A program made the position numbers and the translations under genes. The notes under the pieces are model-generated. The model did no database searches and had not been told where the DNA came from. It was given only the letters and a program-made list of their open reading frames with translations. Source: an uncultured Prevotella sp. (lineage in GTDB: Bacteria; Bacteroidota; Bacteroidia; Bacteroidales; Bacteroidaceae). Taken from it: DNA of 61,393 nucleotides. The stretch covers positions 1 through 61,393 of the forward strand of contig CAMUYR010000018.1 in assembly GCA_947164965.1 (NCBI GenBank). Reading direction: 5' to 3'. This document shows positions 44,532 through 52,731 of this stretch, piece by piece; the first letter of the stretch is position 1, and each line of letters starts with the position of its first letter.

Positions 44532-44699
44532 AATTTAGTATCTTAGCACTCAGCTTGCACTGTGTGTGTAAAGCGGATGTAAACAGGATAAAGACCTTTC
44601 TTTGTTTTAACTCTTACTGTTGCTTTTAAGTTTACCATGTGGACTAAAAATTAGTGAATTATTTGACTTCAATTTGTTCTCTCTTTTGCAGTGCCTTTT

Positions 44700-44739
44700 T
44701 TTAGTGTAAAACATTTGCCGATTTAGTGTAAAGCATTTG
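44700..44739. repeat. 22-bp-period direct repeat
   Basis: TTTAGTGTAAA-A/G-CATTTG occurs twice, at 44700-44717 and 44722-44739, differing at one base. It is AT-rich and noncoding. Confidence 0.6.
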
Positions 44740-44795
44740 TAAAACAAACCCGTCATGGACTGCTTTTAGAATGTGCAGAACGTGCAGAAAAGAAC

Positions 44796-44830
44796 CGAGA
44801 CAAGTACCTGTTTGCCAAGTACTTGCCTCG
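44796..44830. terminator. Imperfect hairpin
   Basis: CGAGACAAGTAC (44796-44807) and GTACTTGCCTCG (44819-44830) pair with one mismatch around an 11-nt loop. It may end transcription of the minus-strand DUF4112 gene, though no clear T-run is seen. Confidence 0.45.
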
Positions 44831-44953
44831 TATCTCACTAATTATCAGCATCTTTCGATTATTCCTCTACAGCAGCCTGGGCGGCGGCAAAGTTTTCCCT
44901 ATTTATAAGGGATTCCAAGGGGCTTTGTAAGCTTTTTGTAAGTCAATATTTTC

Positions 44954-45448
44954 TTATCGGAAGATGGATGTTACCAATGAATACAGGTAGCTGCCGAAGC
45001 TGACGAGTGCCCATATCATCAGGGCTATGAACAAGAGCAGGACGATGAGAACGATGGCTGACTGCCAGGCTCTTTGGTTTACTTGTTTGATGATGGTCTC
45101 GTCACCGTCAACGAAGCCCTGAATCATTTGCATGTTCTGGATGTTTGCACAATGGAAGAAGTCGATAACGTCGCCAACGAAGAAAGGTATCATTCCCATC
45201 AGTACATCGCGGAGGGCATTATTCAAGACGGCCAGCGTCAGGGGAATGCTCTTGATGACTCTCGACGAGAAATAGACGAACGGCACGACGCTGAGCAAGG
45301 CAATGGCATCACCCCAGCCAGGAATGATGCCAATAAGTGCATCGAGATAGTATCGATCCATGTAGCGCGTCAAGCCGTTCATCGTCTGATAGGCCTTGTT
45401 CTCCATCAGCCGCTTGCGCCGCAGTTCACGTTTCACGTCCTTGCTCAC
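44954..45448 (-). CDS. DUF4112 membrane protein
   Basis: The 164-residue protein has an amphipathic start (RELRRKRLMENKAYQTM). Membrane segments are predicted around IGIIPGWGDAIALLSVVPFV, NALRDVLMGMIPFFVGDVID and IVLIVLLLFIALMIWALVSF. The GIIPGWGDAIAL and PFFVGDVIDFF patterns fit DUF4112. Function is unknown. It sits after the YccF gene (3 nt). Confidence 0.85.
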   Translation of the reverse strand: MSKDVKRELRRKRLMENKAYQTMNGLTRYMDRYYLDALIGIIPGWGDAIALLSVVPFVYFSSRVIKSIPLTLAVLNNALRDVLMGMIPFFVGDVIDFFHCANIQNMQMIQGFVDGDETIIKQVNQRAWQSAIVLIVLLLFIALMIWALVSFGSYLYSLVTSIFR

Positions 45449-45451
45449 GGG

Positions 45452-45820
45452 CTATACAACCTCTTTGCCAAATGGTGACAAGGCCAGTTTTGCCAGACGG
45501 AAGTGCATCTTTCCGAATGGGATGCCAATGATGGTGATGCAAAATATGAGACCGTAGAAGATGTGGGTGAGCCATATCCAGATGCCGCCAACGAAGAACC
45601 ACAGCACATTCATGAAGATGCTTAGACAGCCTGGCTGTGACTCTCGCCATTTCACTTTCGTACCGAACGGCCAGATGGCCAGCATACCCAGTTTCAGGCT
45701 CTGCAAGCCAAAGGGGATGCCGATGATGGTTATCATCAGTATCAGTCCTGCGATGAAATACTCCAAGGCTATGTGCAGGCCTCCGAATATGACCCAGATG
45801 ATGTTTCCTAACGTCTTCAT
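45452..45820 (-). CDS. YccF domain-containing membrane protein
   Basis: The 122-residue protein has two copies of the YccF repeat (NIIWVIFGGLHIALEYF...GIPFGLQ and NVLWFFVGGIWIWLTHIF...GIPFGKM). Each has hydrophobic helices ending in an ITIIGIPFG motif. It is an inner-membrane protein. YccF in E. coli has no settled role. It is followed by DUF4112 and preceded by YbjQ, forming a small operon. Confidence 0.9.
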   Translation of the reverse strand: MKTLGNIIWVIFGGLHIALEYFIAGLILMITIIGIPFGLQSLKLGMLAIWPFGTKVKWRESQPGCLSIFMNVLWFFVGGIWIWLTHIFYGLIFCITIIGIPFGKMHFRLAKLALSPFGKEVV

Positions 45821-45829
45821 TGATCTGAT

Positions 45830-46147
45830 TTAGATGACAACAGCCGTTCCGCTGGTGGCTACCATGAGCATTGAGCCATTGGCTCCGACGGTCTCATAGT
45901 CGATGTCGATGCCTACGATGGCGTTGGCTCCAAGAGCCTGAGCACGTTGCATCATCTCTTGCATGGAGGTGTCCTTGGCTTCGGAAAGCACTTTCTCGTA
46001 AGCGCCTGCACGACCGCCTACGATGTCGCGGATGCCTGCAAAGAGGTCTTTGAACATGTTGGCACCAATAATGGTTTCACCTGTCACAATACCCTTGTAT
46101 TCGCGGATGGTGTGACCTTCAATCTGTGGGGTTGTTGATAGTATCAT
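45830..46147 (-). CDS. YbjQ/UPF0145 family protein
   Basis: The 105-residue protein has the family pattern: [14 protein letters not shown] at the start, [14 protein letters not shown] in the middle, and [15 protein letters not shown] near the end. It is a small soluble protein that forms oligomers in known structures, and is sometimes named heavy-metal-binding. Function is unknown. It is the likely first gene of the ybjQ-yccF-DUF4112 set. Confidence 0.9.
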   Translation of the reverse strand: MILSTTPQIEGHTIREYKGIVTGETIIGANMFKDLFAGIRDIVGGRAGAYEKVLSEAKDTSMQEMMQRAQALGANAIVGIDIDYETVGANGSMLMVATSGTAVVI

Positions 46148-46224
46148 AATCGTTATCTTTTAAAAGTTTCTATCTGTTAGACGTAAGAACGATGCGAAAA
46201 GTTGCATATACAGAAACTTTCATA

Positions 46225-46569
46225 TCATTTCTTCGTATATTTCGCCTTGACTATTTCGTATGAGTTCCGTGTCAGCTCCTGCAGCAAGTCATTAGGCGCG
46301 GTCTTTGGATTGATGCCAATCCAGTGTTTGGGTGATTCATTGTATGGATTGCCGATACAGTCATGCTGGGCTTTTAATTCCTCAATACGCTCGGGTTGGC
46401 ATTTCAGCGAAATAACAGAAAAGTCATTGCAGTCGAAGAATGAGAACATGTGCCCCATAACGTAGAATACTAAAACTCCTTCACCACTTTTAAACTTCTG
46501 AAACGGCAGTTTTTCTTCCACGTCTGCACCTAATGACAGGCAATATTCGCGATAATATTCTATGTTCAT
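46225..46569 (-). CDS. MmcQ/YjbR family protein (copy 2)
   Basis: The 114-residue paralogue of the 1210-1560 protein shares YREYCLSL at the start, VLVFYVMGHMFSFFD in the middle and NSYEIVKAKYTKK at the end. It carries the CyaY-like fold pattern with no signal peptide. The gene follows the esterase after 7 nt. It may be a fold-level DNA-binding protein, but no activity is known. Confidence 0.88.
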   Translation of the reverse strand: MNIEYYREYCLSLGADVEEKLPFQKFKSGEGVLVFYVMGHMFSFFDCNDFSVISLKCQPERIEELKAQHDCIGNPYNESPKHWIGINPKTAPNDLLQELTRNSYEIVKAKYTKK

Positions 46570-46576
46570 ATACTTT

Positions 46577-47263
46577 TTAGATGTGATTCATAATCCATGC
46601 GAATCCCTTAGCACTTCTTTCGTCGGAATGTTGGAAGTGATTGCCGGGATTCCATTCAAGAATGGTGCTAATGCCTTGTGCTGTCAATAGTTCCTGTTGT
46701 TTACGAATGCAGTTGCCCGCCTGTGCCATTATGGGGTTCTTCGTCTTTTCTTCTTTATCACCGAGGCTGAGATAAATGGAAGTCGCCAAGGGTTTGTTGT
46801 CCTTTGCATACTCCATCCATTGAGGGTACCAGACAGATGGTGATACGGCTGCAATACCATCAAAGATCTCTGTCTGATAACTTGACCATAAGGCAAAGAA
46901 GCCTGCCAAAGAGTAGCCGCCTAAAACACATTTCATCTTGTCCTTATCGAACAGTTGTTTTTGCTCCAACTGAGGAATCAGCGTATCCTTGATGAAAGAA
47001 AGCGTCGCTACAGCTCCATCCCCAAAGGGAACCCTCCCAAAGACAGCTGCAGCCGTCCAAGGTGTTAGTTCGCTCTGCCAGTCTTTAATCTCAAACGCTA
47101 CGAGTGTAAAGGGCTTATTGGTCTGTGACTGAATCACTGCCACCTCATTGTCCAATAACTCTAAATCGTGCTCGTCAATGGGTTGAATCAGCAGGTATTC
47201 AGGGTGTTCAGACTTGTATATGGTACAAGTTCTATCAGCGATTTGAATGGTCTCTTTCTTCAT
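46577..47263 (-). CDS. Alpha/beta-hydrolase, esterase family
   Basis: The product is about 228 residues with a nucleophile elbow GGYSLAG (Ser about 115) and a C-terminal His in WNPGNHFQ. There is no signal peptide, so it is cytosolic. It resembles putative esterases that act on small acyl esters or siderophores, but the substrate is unknown. The ATG at 47263 fits one base after the DUF1294 stop. The TTG at 47275 is less likely. Confidence 0.82.
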   Translation of the reverse strand: MKKETIQIADRTCTIYKSEHPEYLLIQPIDEHDLELLDNEVAVIQSQTNKPFTLVAFEIKDWQSELTPWTAAAVFGRVPFGDGAVATLSFIKDTLIPQLEQKQLFDKDKMKCVLGGYSLAGFFALWSSYQTEIFDGIAAVSPSVWYPQWMEYAKDNKPLATSIYLSLGDKEEKTKNPIMAQAGNCIRKQQELLTAQGISTILEWNPGNHFQHSDERSAKGFAWIMNHI

Positions 47264-47264
47264 C

Positions 47265-47531
47265 TTAACATTCAAATATAAGGTATATAAGTGCTATCTG
47301 GCCCAATAGAATCAGGGAGAGTCCATACTTGAACTTCTTATGCATCGTCTTGTGATGCCAGACTTGCATACCCAGCAATGCACCAATGCTGCCACCGATG
47401 ACTGCGAATATCAACAAGGTTGCTTCGGATATGCGCCAGCTGCCTTGTTTTGCTTTGATCTTATCAATGCCATAGACCAGAAAGGTCACGATGTTGATAA
47501 CCATCAGATAATATATCAGAACTTTTGCCAT
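47265..47531 (-). CDS. DUF1294 membrane protein
   Basis: The 88-residue protein has helices LIYYLMVINIVTFLVYGIDK, LLIFAVIGGSIGALLGM and YGLSLILLGQIALIYLIF. The WRISEATLL and H-KT-KKKF-like segment (WHHKTMHKKFKYG) match DUF1294. Function unknown. It shares one base with the upstream small gene stop, suggesting coupling. Confidence 0.85.
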   Translation of the reverse strand: MAKVLIYYLMVINIVTFLVYGIDKIKAKQGSWRISEATLLIFAVIGGSIGALLGMQVWHHKTMHKKFKYGLSLILLGQIALIYLIFEC

Positions 47532-47731
47532 CACTGTCTTTCTTTAGTAAATGCGTAAACTGCCAGCGTTGGCAGAAGAACCAATAGCAGCAATGCAACC
47601 TCTACAACTGCATACGACCCGAAATAGTCAACCAATGTCTGGAACTTCAGGACTCCATCCACCAGCAAAACCAAAAGGGCAAACCAGCAGAGGAAGAATA
47701 TTGCCGAATATTTGATTTTTCGTTTCTTCAT
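47531..47731 (-). CDS. Small two-helix membrane protein, unknown
   Basis: The 66-residue protein has a basic N-terminus (MKKRKIKYS) and two helices (AIFFLCWFALLVLLVDGVL, YAVVEVALLLLVLLPTLAVYAF). No family is recognised. It overlaps the start of DUF1294 and the end of the next gene upstream, which supports that it is translated. Confidence 0.65.
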   Translation of the reverse strand: MKKRKIKYSAIFFLCWFALLVLLVDGVLKFQTLVDYFGSYAVVEVALLLLVLLPTLAVYAFTKERQ

Positions 47732-48219
47732 TGCTTCTTCTTTTGAATATCACGATAGTCAGAGAGCAGATTCCAAATACCATCTTCTGAGAGTACTCCG
47801 CGTTTGAGGTCTGGAGGAAGATTCCCAGCTTCGTCAGCAGCAAAGTCCAGTTTCCACAACTCACTGCCATAGTATTTGCTGAGTTCGACAACATCCTCTT
47901 TGATAGCCTTCAATGAATCAGCAGATCCATCCTTGATGGTAGCCAAGGCTTTAATGAAGCGTTGCTCCATCCACTTGATTCGCTCAATTTGTAAAATCTC
48001 ACAAATCGGGTCTTTCCTGATAATCTTTGGCGCAGACTTGCCTGCTAGTACCAATACCTTAATTCCATTGCGATAGATATGTAGCTGGCGAGAGCGGACT
48101 ACTACAGTCAGTTCCGGGTCATCCTGCATGGCTATCCATAGAGAATGATAGATACCATCCTCTTCGAATAGCTTGCGTTGCAGGTGCGAACACATATTTG
48201 TCGTGTCGATGGTTATCAT
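47728..48219 (-). CDS. Conserved hypothetical soluble protein
   Basis: The product is about 163 residues, mixed alpha/beta, with charged helices (KWMEQRFIKALATIKDG, DVVELSKYYGSELWKLDF) and no signal peptide or membrane segment. I do not recognise a domain. I chose the ATG at 48219 (MITIDTTNM), four bases past the Sel1 stop. The frame is open to 48261 inside the Sel1 gene. It may be translated with that gene. Confidence 0.7.
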   Translation of the reverse strand: MITIDTTNMCSHLQRKLFEEDGIYHSLWIAMQDDPELTVVVRSRQLHIYRNGIKVLVLAGKSAPKIIRKDPICEILQIERIKWMEQRFIKALATIKDGSADSLKAIKEDVVELSKYYGSELWKLDFAADEAGNLPPDLKRGVLSEDGIWNLLSDYRDIQKKKQ

Positions 48220-48223
48220 ACTA

Positions 48224-48868
48224 TTAATACCACTTATACCCATGTTCCTTACAATAGTCAATCGCGGGCTGATAGCCTTGGAAGGTGGCCTTGTGAATCC
48301 ACTTCAGGCCTTTCTTTTCATCGACAGGTACGCCAGTGCCGGTCATCAGGAACCAGCCTGTGGCAAACTGAGCCTGGGCATCACCGCCATTAGCAGCTAA
48401 CTCATACCAGAAGACGCACTCAGAAAGGTCTTTCTCTACGCCATCACCGTTCCAATAGGCCGCTCCGCAGTTCTTTTGGCTCTGTACATGTCCTTGGAAT
48501 GCTGCTTCGCGATACCAAAGGAAAGCCTTGTGGTGATCCGTCTCTGTGCCGTTGCCGAGATAGTAGGCATTGGCCACGTTCACCTGCGACTGCATGTCAC
48601 CCTTGTCGGCAGCTTTCATGTACCACTCGAAGGCCTTTACCGCATCCTGCTCCACGCCTTTACCGTGATAGTAGCACTCGCCGACGTTGAAACAACCATA
48701 GACATCGCCCAATTCCGCAGCCTTCATATACCATTCGAACGCCAGTTCAAGGCTGACTTTCACGCCAGTGCCACGCTCGTAACAGACCCCAAGGTTGTTC
48801 ATCGCCTTGGTGTCGCCCTCGTAAGCCTTCTCACGATAGCCGTCTGCCTTGTTCCGTTCCTTGGACAT
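48224..48868 (-). CDS. Sel1-like (TPR-type) repeat protein
   Basis: The 214-residue protein has five Sel1 repeats of about 36 residues, each with the pattern A-x-G-x-Y-x-G-x-G-V plus A-x-W-Y-x-A-A (AMNNLGVCYERGTGV, AFEWYMKAAELGD, SQVNVANAYYLGNGT). Such repeats form a solenoid for protein binding. There is no signal peptide, so it is cytosolic. It follows the acyl-ACP thioesterase gene by 2 nt. The partner is unknown. Confidence 0.9.
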   Translation of the reverse strand: MSKERNKADGYREKAYEGDTKAMNNLGVCYERGTGVKVSLELAFEWYMKAAELGDVYGCFNVGECYYHGKGVEQDAVKAFEWYMKAADKGDMQSQVNVANAYYLGNGTETDHHKAFLWYREAAFQGHVQSQKNCGAAYWNGDGVEKDLSECVFWYELAANGGDAQAQFATGWFLMTGTGVPVDEKKGLKWIHKATFQGYQPAIDYCKEHGYKWY

Positions 48869-48870
48869 AT

Positions 48871-49572
48871 TTATGTAAACTCAATGATGGCACTCACCTC
48901 ATTCCCGATTGACAGGGAAACGATGATGTTGTCTGCTATTTTGTAAATAGTAGGAGTCAGACAATCACCAAGCTTTGCAGCTACCCGGTATTCTACCCGT
49001 AAGCCACTTACCACAAAATCCTCCGGCAACAGTTCCATTGCCATGCGGACATAGTTGGCATTGTTCAGGTGCTTGTTGTAATCGATGTCGGCACGAAGCA
49101 CCTTGATAGGCTCCAGCACTTCACCTTCCGTCTTTGGCAGGATGATGCGACGATCTTTGTAGTTCATCTCCAACTGTGGCTCCAGCTTCATTGATTGTAT
49201 GGTCGCATCGTCCACACGTTTCAGTTTGCCTGCCACCTTGTCAACGAATGCTCCCATACTCCATGTCTTGTAGCAGGGATTTCCCTGTGCGTCGTAGATG
49301 AACGTGTTACGGAATCCGAACATGGGCTTCATGCCATAGACGGAGGTTGTCACCGTCAACTCCTCTTTGTAGTCAGGTACACGGATAATCTCAACCTGAC
49401 GTGTTGCCAAGAGCTGCGCCATGTTCTGCTGCAGGAAGTAATCCTTGACTTCCAGCTCGCTATCGATCCACATCTCTGAGCAGTCCTGCATCATCTGGAG
49501 TGCAGAATAGAGCTTCAGCTTTCCCTCGCTGTCACAGGTGCTCGTCGTTACCTTATATGTTAAGCTGTACAT
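48871..49572 (-). CDS. Acyl-ACP thioesterase (FatA/FatB-like)
   Basis: The 233-residue double-hotdog protein has a conserved D-x-N-x-H-x-N-N motif (DIDYNKHLNNANYVRMA) that carries catalytic Asn and His. The first hotdog includes YSALQMMQDCSEMW. It would hydrolyse acyl-ACP to free fatty acid and end chain elongation. The start at 49572 lies 6 nt after the flavin reductase stop. Confidence 0.9.
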   Translation of the reverse strand: MYSLTYKVTTSTCDSEGKLKLYSALQMMQDCSEMWIDSELEVKDYFLQQNMAQLLATRQVEIIRVPDYKEELTVTTSVYGMKPMFGFRNTFIYDAQGNPCYKTWSMGAFVDKVAGKLKRVDDATIQSMKLEPQLEMNYKDRRIILPKTEGEVLEPIKVLRADIDYNKHLNNANYVRMAMELLPEDFVVSGLRVEYRVAAKLGDCLTPTIYKIADNIIVSLSIGNEVSAIIEFT

Positions 49573-49577
49573 AGAAA

Positions 49578-50141
49578 CTATTTCAGTTGCTTTCCGTCAG
49601 AGAATGCCTTGCCAACGGTCTTGCCAAGCTGGATATAAGTGTGGTGAACTGGATCGAAGGTAATCAGTTCCATTCTCTCCACATCAGGTTTGCCGTCTTC
49701 GGCCAGATACTTTTCGTCACATAGGATGTCGATGACTTCTGCAACGAGGTAGTAACCTGTCTCACTCTCGTCTATCTTCTGCTTCACCCGGCATTCAAAT
49801 GTCATCGGGAACTCCTTGAACACAGGGGCATTCACATTGGGAGCTTTTTCGATAGTCCAGCCTGTCTTCTGCATCTTTTCAGGAGTATTCCTGCCACTCA
49901 CGATTCCTACATAGTCGGAAGCTACCATCGTTTCTGTAGTAGCAAAAGCAACCGTAAACTCTGGATTCTCAGCAAGATTGTCAGTTGTCTGGTGAGAACC
50001 TAGCGAGATAATAATCTCGTGCATATCCCATTGGCCACCCCAAGCTGCATTCATTGCATTGGGCTTGCCGTTCTTATCATAAGTACCGATAATCAGTACG
50101 GGTTGTGGCAATAGCCACGCTGTTGATTTGAAACTCTTCAT
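49578..50141 (-). CDS. Flavin reductase family protein (cytosolic)
   Basis: The 187-residue FMN-binding split-barrel protein has PQPVLIIGTYDKNGKPNAMNAAWGG, a typical entry to the FMN site. There is no signal peptide. Members reduce FMN or bind it for redox chemistry. A second, exported flavin-reductase-like protein is encoded at 51775-52365. It lies 15 nt after the PaaI thioesterase stop. Confidence 0.9.
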   Translation of the reverse strand: MKSFKSTAWLLPQPVLIIGTYDKNGKPNAMNAAWGGQWDMHEIIISLGSHQTTDNLAENPEFTVAFATTETMVASDYVGIVSGRNTPEKMQKTGWTIEKAPNVNAPVFKEFPMTFECRVKQKIDESETGYYLVAEVIDILCDEKYLAEDGKPDVERMELITFDPVHHTYIQLGKTVGKAFSDGKQLK

Positions 50142-50155
50142 AATATCTGTTTTTA

Positions 50156-50626
50156 TTATTCATCTTCAACTTCACAATACAGGAATCCCATTTCCTTGGC
50201 TTTCTCCTGATTCATCAGGAAATATACCACTTCGCCCTCATTGCAGAGTTCGCCCTTCGAGTTGGTTATTTCAGCATTGATATATACCAGGTTGCGTACT
50301 TGCTTCGTGACTTTTGCACGTATGGTCAGCTCTGGCTCCGTGGTAGAAACAGCCTTACGGAACTTCACATTCAACTGGACGGTATAACCACTTGTTTGTA
50401 GCTTGCGGGTAACTACCCATCCGCAAACCTCGTCAATCAGCGTACTCAGGATGCCACCGTGCATGGTGTTTACCCATCCCTGGTAGTTTTTTTCAGGATG
50501 CCATTTGCTAACGATATAATCTCCATCCTCATAGAACTCCATGTGAAGCCCGATGGGATTCTCTGGACAACAGCCGAAGCAGTTGTACTCAGGATGGTTA
50601 CGCCAAGGGTTTATTATCTTCTTCAT
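50156..50626 (-). CDS. PaaI-type hotdog thioesterase
   Basis: The 156-residue single-hotdog protein has a Cys-rich entry (NCFGCCPENPIGLHMEFY) and the core MHGGILSTLIDEVCGWV with the catalytic acid. It would cleave an acyl-CoA thioester, though the substrate is unknown. Its stop lies 15 nt before the cytosolic flavin reductase start. Confidence 0.88.
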   Translation of the reverse strand: MKKIINPWRNHPEYNCFGCCPENPIGLHMEFYEDGDYIVSKWHPEKNYQGWVNTMHGGILSTLIDEVCGWVVTRKLQTSGYTVQLNVKFRKAVSTTEPELTIRAKVTKQVRNLVYINAEITNSKGELCNEGEVVYFLMNQEKAKEMGFLYCEVEDE

Positions 50627-50627
50627 C

Positions 50628-50996
50628 TTATTTTACTATGGTTAGTACTATCAGGGCAAAACACAGAAGGGACAAAACCATCATTAGTCCATAAGAGAAC
50701 TGGTTGTGGCATACTTCCGATTTCTTCATACGGTGCATTGGAATGTGATAGCCAGCTGCGCCCAGCCCTCCGAGTCCAACAATGATGCTCAGTATATCGC
50801 CAGCCGGGCTGCCAATCCACACGGGAACTATGCCAGCCAGGGCCAACGCTATCAACAGAAGCGAGGATATTAGCCATCCTTTATAACTGCCTCTATAGAG
50901 AAAGTCTGTCCATTCCCGTTCCTTTGCGCTGTCGAGGAAATGGGCTATTACCATCAAGAAAGTGAAGTTGTATAGGATAAATTGTAGTGTTACCAT
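50628..50996 (-). CDS. Four-helix membrane protein, unknown function
   Basis: About 122 residues with helices FILYNFTFLMVIAHFLD, GWLISSLLLIALALAGIVPVW, GDILSIIVGLGGLGAAGYH and YGLMMVLSLLCFALIVLTI. It resembles DUF6713-type proteins by memory only. The ATG at 50996 lies 13 nt after the flavoprotein stop. The open frame extends further upstream into that gene, where the peptide is not protein-like for this family. Confidence 0.75.
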   Translation of the reverse strand: MVTLQFILYNFTFLMVIAHFLDSAKEREWTDFLYRGSYKGWLISSLLLIALALAGIVPVWIGSPAGDILSIIVGLGGLGAAGYHIPMHRMKKSEVCHNQFSYGLMMVLSLLCFALIVLTIVK

Positions 50997-51009
50997 ATCT
51001 GTTTCTGAT

Positions 51010-51663
51010 TTACGACTCTTTGGCCAAAATACTTTCTGCCATCCGTTTACCTGCATCAAATGCTTTCTGTAGGTCCTCTTCCCAGTGCTCATCGCGGTAC
51101 TGCCGCTTGGCTTCCTCTGAGAAGCTGGCCAGTTCGAAATTGCTGTAGTTCTTCACCTGGTAGGTGTTGTAGGCATTGACGTGCTCGGGCTGTCTAAGTG
51201 CGTTGGTAATGCAGTATTCCATCGAGCCATAGCCTTGACTATTGTTCCTGTCGGGCAGTCCGTTCATGGTTTCCATCAGTACTACGGGCATACGTTTGGG
51301 TGCTGTCAGGCAATAGTCATTGTAGGAAAGCCATGGGAATGCCAGACGCTCCAGAAAGGTACGCATCTGACCTGTCACGTCGCCAAAGTATATCGGTGAG
51401 CCTAGAACCAAGCCGTCGGCCTGAGCTATTTCTTCCAATACAGGAGTCAGCGCATCCTTGAATTTGCATACGTTTGACGCCTTGCCCTTTATCTTGCAAG
51501 CCATACACGACATGCAACCTTTGTAGTCGAGACCATAAAGGCGTACCGTCTTTACTTCAATATCACTACTTACAGACATTGCGCCTTCAGCAAATTTCTG
51601 TAGCATCGAGGCCGTGTTGAACGTCTTGCGCGGGCCTCCGTCGATAATCATAATTTTCTTCAT
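51010..51663 (-). CDS. NAD(P)H-dependent FMN reductase / iron-sulfur flavoprotein
   Basis: The 217-residue protein has a flavodoxin-like fold (KKIMIIDGGPRKTFNTASM) and a compact cysteine motif GCMSCMACKIKGKASNVC (C-x2-C-x2-C-x8-C). This motif is the 4Fe-4S site of iron-sulfur flavoproteins of anaerobes. SPIYFGDVTGQMRTFLERL follows. Such proteins shuttle electrons, for example to peroxide or oxygen. The gene starts 111 bp from a divergent secreted flavin reductase, with -7 boxes on both strands. Confidence 0.88.
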   Translation of the reverse strand: MKKIMIIDGGPRKTFNTASMLQKFAEGAMSVSSDIEVKTVRLYGLDYKGCMSCMACKIKGKASNVCKFKDALTPVLEEIAQADGLVLGSPIYFGDVTGQMRTFLERLAFPWLSYNDYCLTAPKRMPVVLMETMNGLPDRNNSQGYGSMEYCITNALRQPEHVNAYNTYQVKNYSNFELASFSEEAKRQYRDEHWEEDLQKAFDAGKRMAESILAKES

Positions 51664-51715
51664 GTCAGTAGTTTGTTATAATCCGATTTTATTAAACTAT
51701 GTTGTAATAACCTTG

Positions 51716-51723
51716 CAAATATA
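51716..51723 (-). promoter_or_regulatory. -7 box (TATATTTG) for the flavoprotein gene
   Basis: Minus-strand TATATTTG, followed by C, lies ~52 nt before the ATG at 51663 and fits TAnnTTTG. It pairs with the divergent box at 51745-51752. Confidence 0.6.
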
Positions 51724-51744
51724 CGGATTTTCCAGCAAATTTTG

Positions 51745-51752
51745 TATATTTG
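51745..51752 (+). promoter_or_regulatory. -7 box (TATATTTG) for the secreted flavin reductase gene
   Basis: TATATTTGCGC lies 22 nt before the ATG at 51775 and matches TAnnTTTG. Confidence 0.65.
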
Positions 51753-51774
51753 CGCCTTAGATTTATGATTGTTT

Positions 51775-52365
51775 ATGAAGAAAAGGTCTTATATTACAGC
51801 TATCTTGGCAGCAATTTTGATGGTTGCTCCTGGTAAGATGTCCGCTCAGGAGGGCAATGGTTTTAAGAAGTTCAGTGTGGAAGAAGCCTTTGAAGATAAT
51901 GGCTTCCAGTGGTTCCGTGATGCCCAGTTGCTTTGCGCAGGAAATAAGGAGAAGAGCAATGCCATGACCATTGGTTGGGGTGGCATTGGCACACTCTGGG
52001 GACGTACCGCCCTGACTGTCTATGTGGCTGAGAAACGTTACACTAAGGAGTTCATGGATAACTCCGAGTACTTCACTGTGATGTCATTCGATGTGAAGGA
52101 CAGCAAAGTTCTCACTTATATGGGAACGAAAAGTGGACGTGATGAAGACAAGGCACAGGCTTTGGGACTTCACACGGCATATACTGAAAATGGTACACCT
52201 TACTATACTGAGGCCGCAATGGTGATAGAGTGCAAGATCATGTATGCTGCACCCTTTGATCCTCAGTACTTCAAGAGCGATGCACCCAAACGGATGTATG
52301 CAAACTTCCCTGCAGGCATACACTCAATGTATATCGGTGAGGTCGTTAATGCCTGGAAGAAATAA
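51775..52365 (+). CDS. Secreted flavin-reductase-like protein
   Basis: The 196-residue protein has a signal peptide (MKKRSYITAILAAILMVAPGKMSAQ) followed by a flavin-reductase split barrel (QLLCAGNKEKSNAMTIGWGGIGTLWGR). It would bind FMN or a related flavin outside the cytosol, which is unusual. The start ATG at 51775 is preceded by a clear -7 box. It is followed at once by crcB. The exported flavin barrel is a possible extracytoplasmic oxidoreductase. Confidence 0.87.
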   Translation: MKKRSYITAILAAILMVAPGKMSAQEGNGFKKFSVEEAFEDNGFQWFRDAQLLCAGNKEKSNAMTIGWGGIGTLWGRTALTVYVAEKRYTKEFMDNSEYFTVMSFDVKDSKVLTYMGTKSGRDEDKAQALGLHTAYTENGTPYYTEAAMVIECKIMYAAPFDPQYFKSDAPKRMYANFPAGIHSMYIGEVVNAWKK

Positions 52366-52731
52366 ATGAAAGAATTGCTGTTTGTCTGCATTGGAAGCTT
52401 CTTTGGTGGTGGTGCACGCTATCTGGTCGGTAAAGCTGTTCAGTCGTTTGCTGCCGTAGCCTTTCCTTGGGGAACGATGGCAGTCAATGTTATTGGCTGT
52501 TTCCTGATTGGCTTACTGTCTGGACTATCACTTGGAGGACAGATTTCACCAACTACCAAGCTGGTATTGGTTACTGGCTTTTGTGGTGGCTTCACTACGT
52601 TCTCCACATTTATGAACGAGAACCTGCTGTTAGGCCGTGACGGAGCCATGCTTTCCGCTGTGCTATACACGTTGCTTAGCCTTGCCCTTGGGCTGATTGC
52701 CGTAATTGTTGGTTATCAAATTGTGAAGTAA
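52366..52731 (+). CDS. crcB: CrcB/Fluc fluoride channel
   Basis: The 121-residue four-helix protein forms dual-topology dimers that release fluoride ions. Family motifs are GGGARYLVG, WGTMAVNVIGCFLIG and GGFTTFSTF. It abuts the flavin reductase stop (52363-52365) and its stop overlaps the next start. No fluoride riboswitch is seen upstream. Confidence 0.94.
   Translation: MKELLFVCIGSFFGGGARYLVGKAVQSFAAVAFPWGTMAVNVIGCFLIGLLSGLSLGGQISPTTKLVLVTGFCGGFTTFSTFMNENLLLGRDGAMLSAVLYTLLSLALGLIAVIVGYQIVK

Larger units (their letters stand above)
44347..44953. other. 607-bp intergenic region rich in hairpins and direct repeats
   Basis: No gene found. It holds two perfect hairpins (44453-44531), a 22-bp direct repeat (44700-44739), duplicated GTGCAGAA, and an imperfect hairpin (44796-44830). 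It could hold terminators or a small RNA. Confidence 0.65.

Noticed and set aside
52300..52366. Fluoride riboswitch ahead of crcB
   Set aside because: crcB starts directly at the stop of the upstream gene, and no room or motif for the riboswitch exists.
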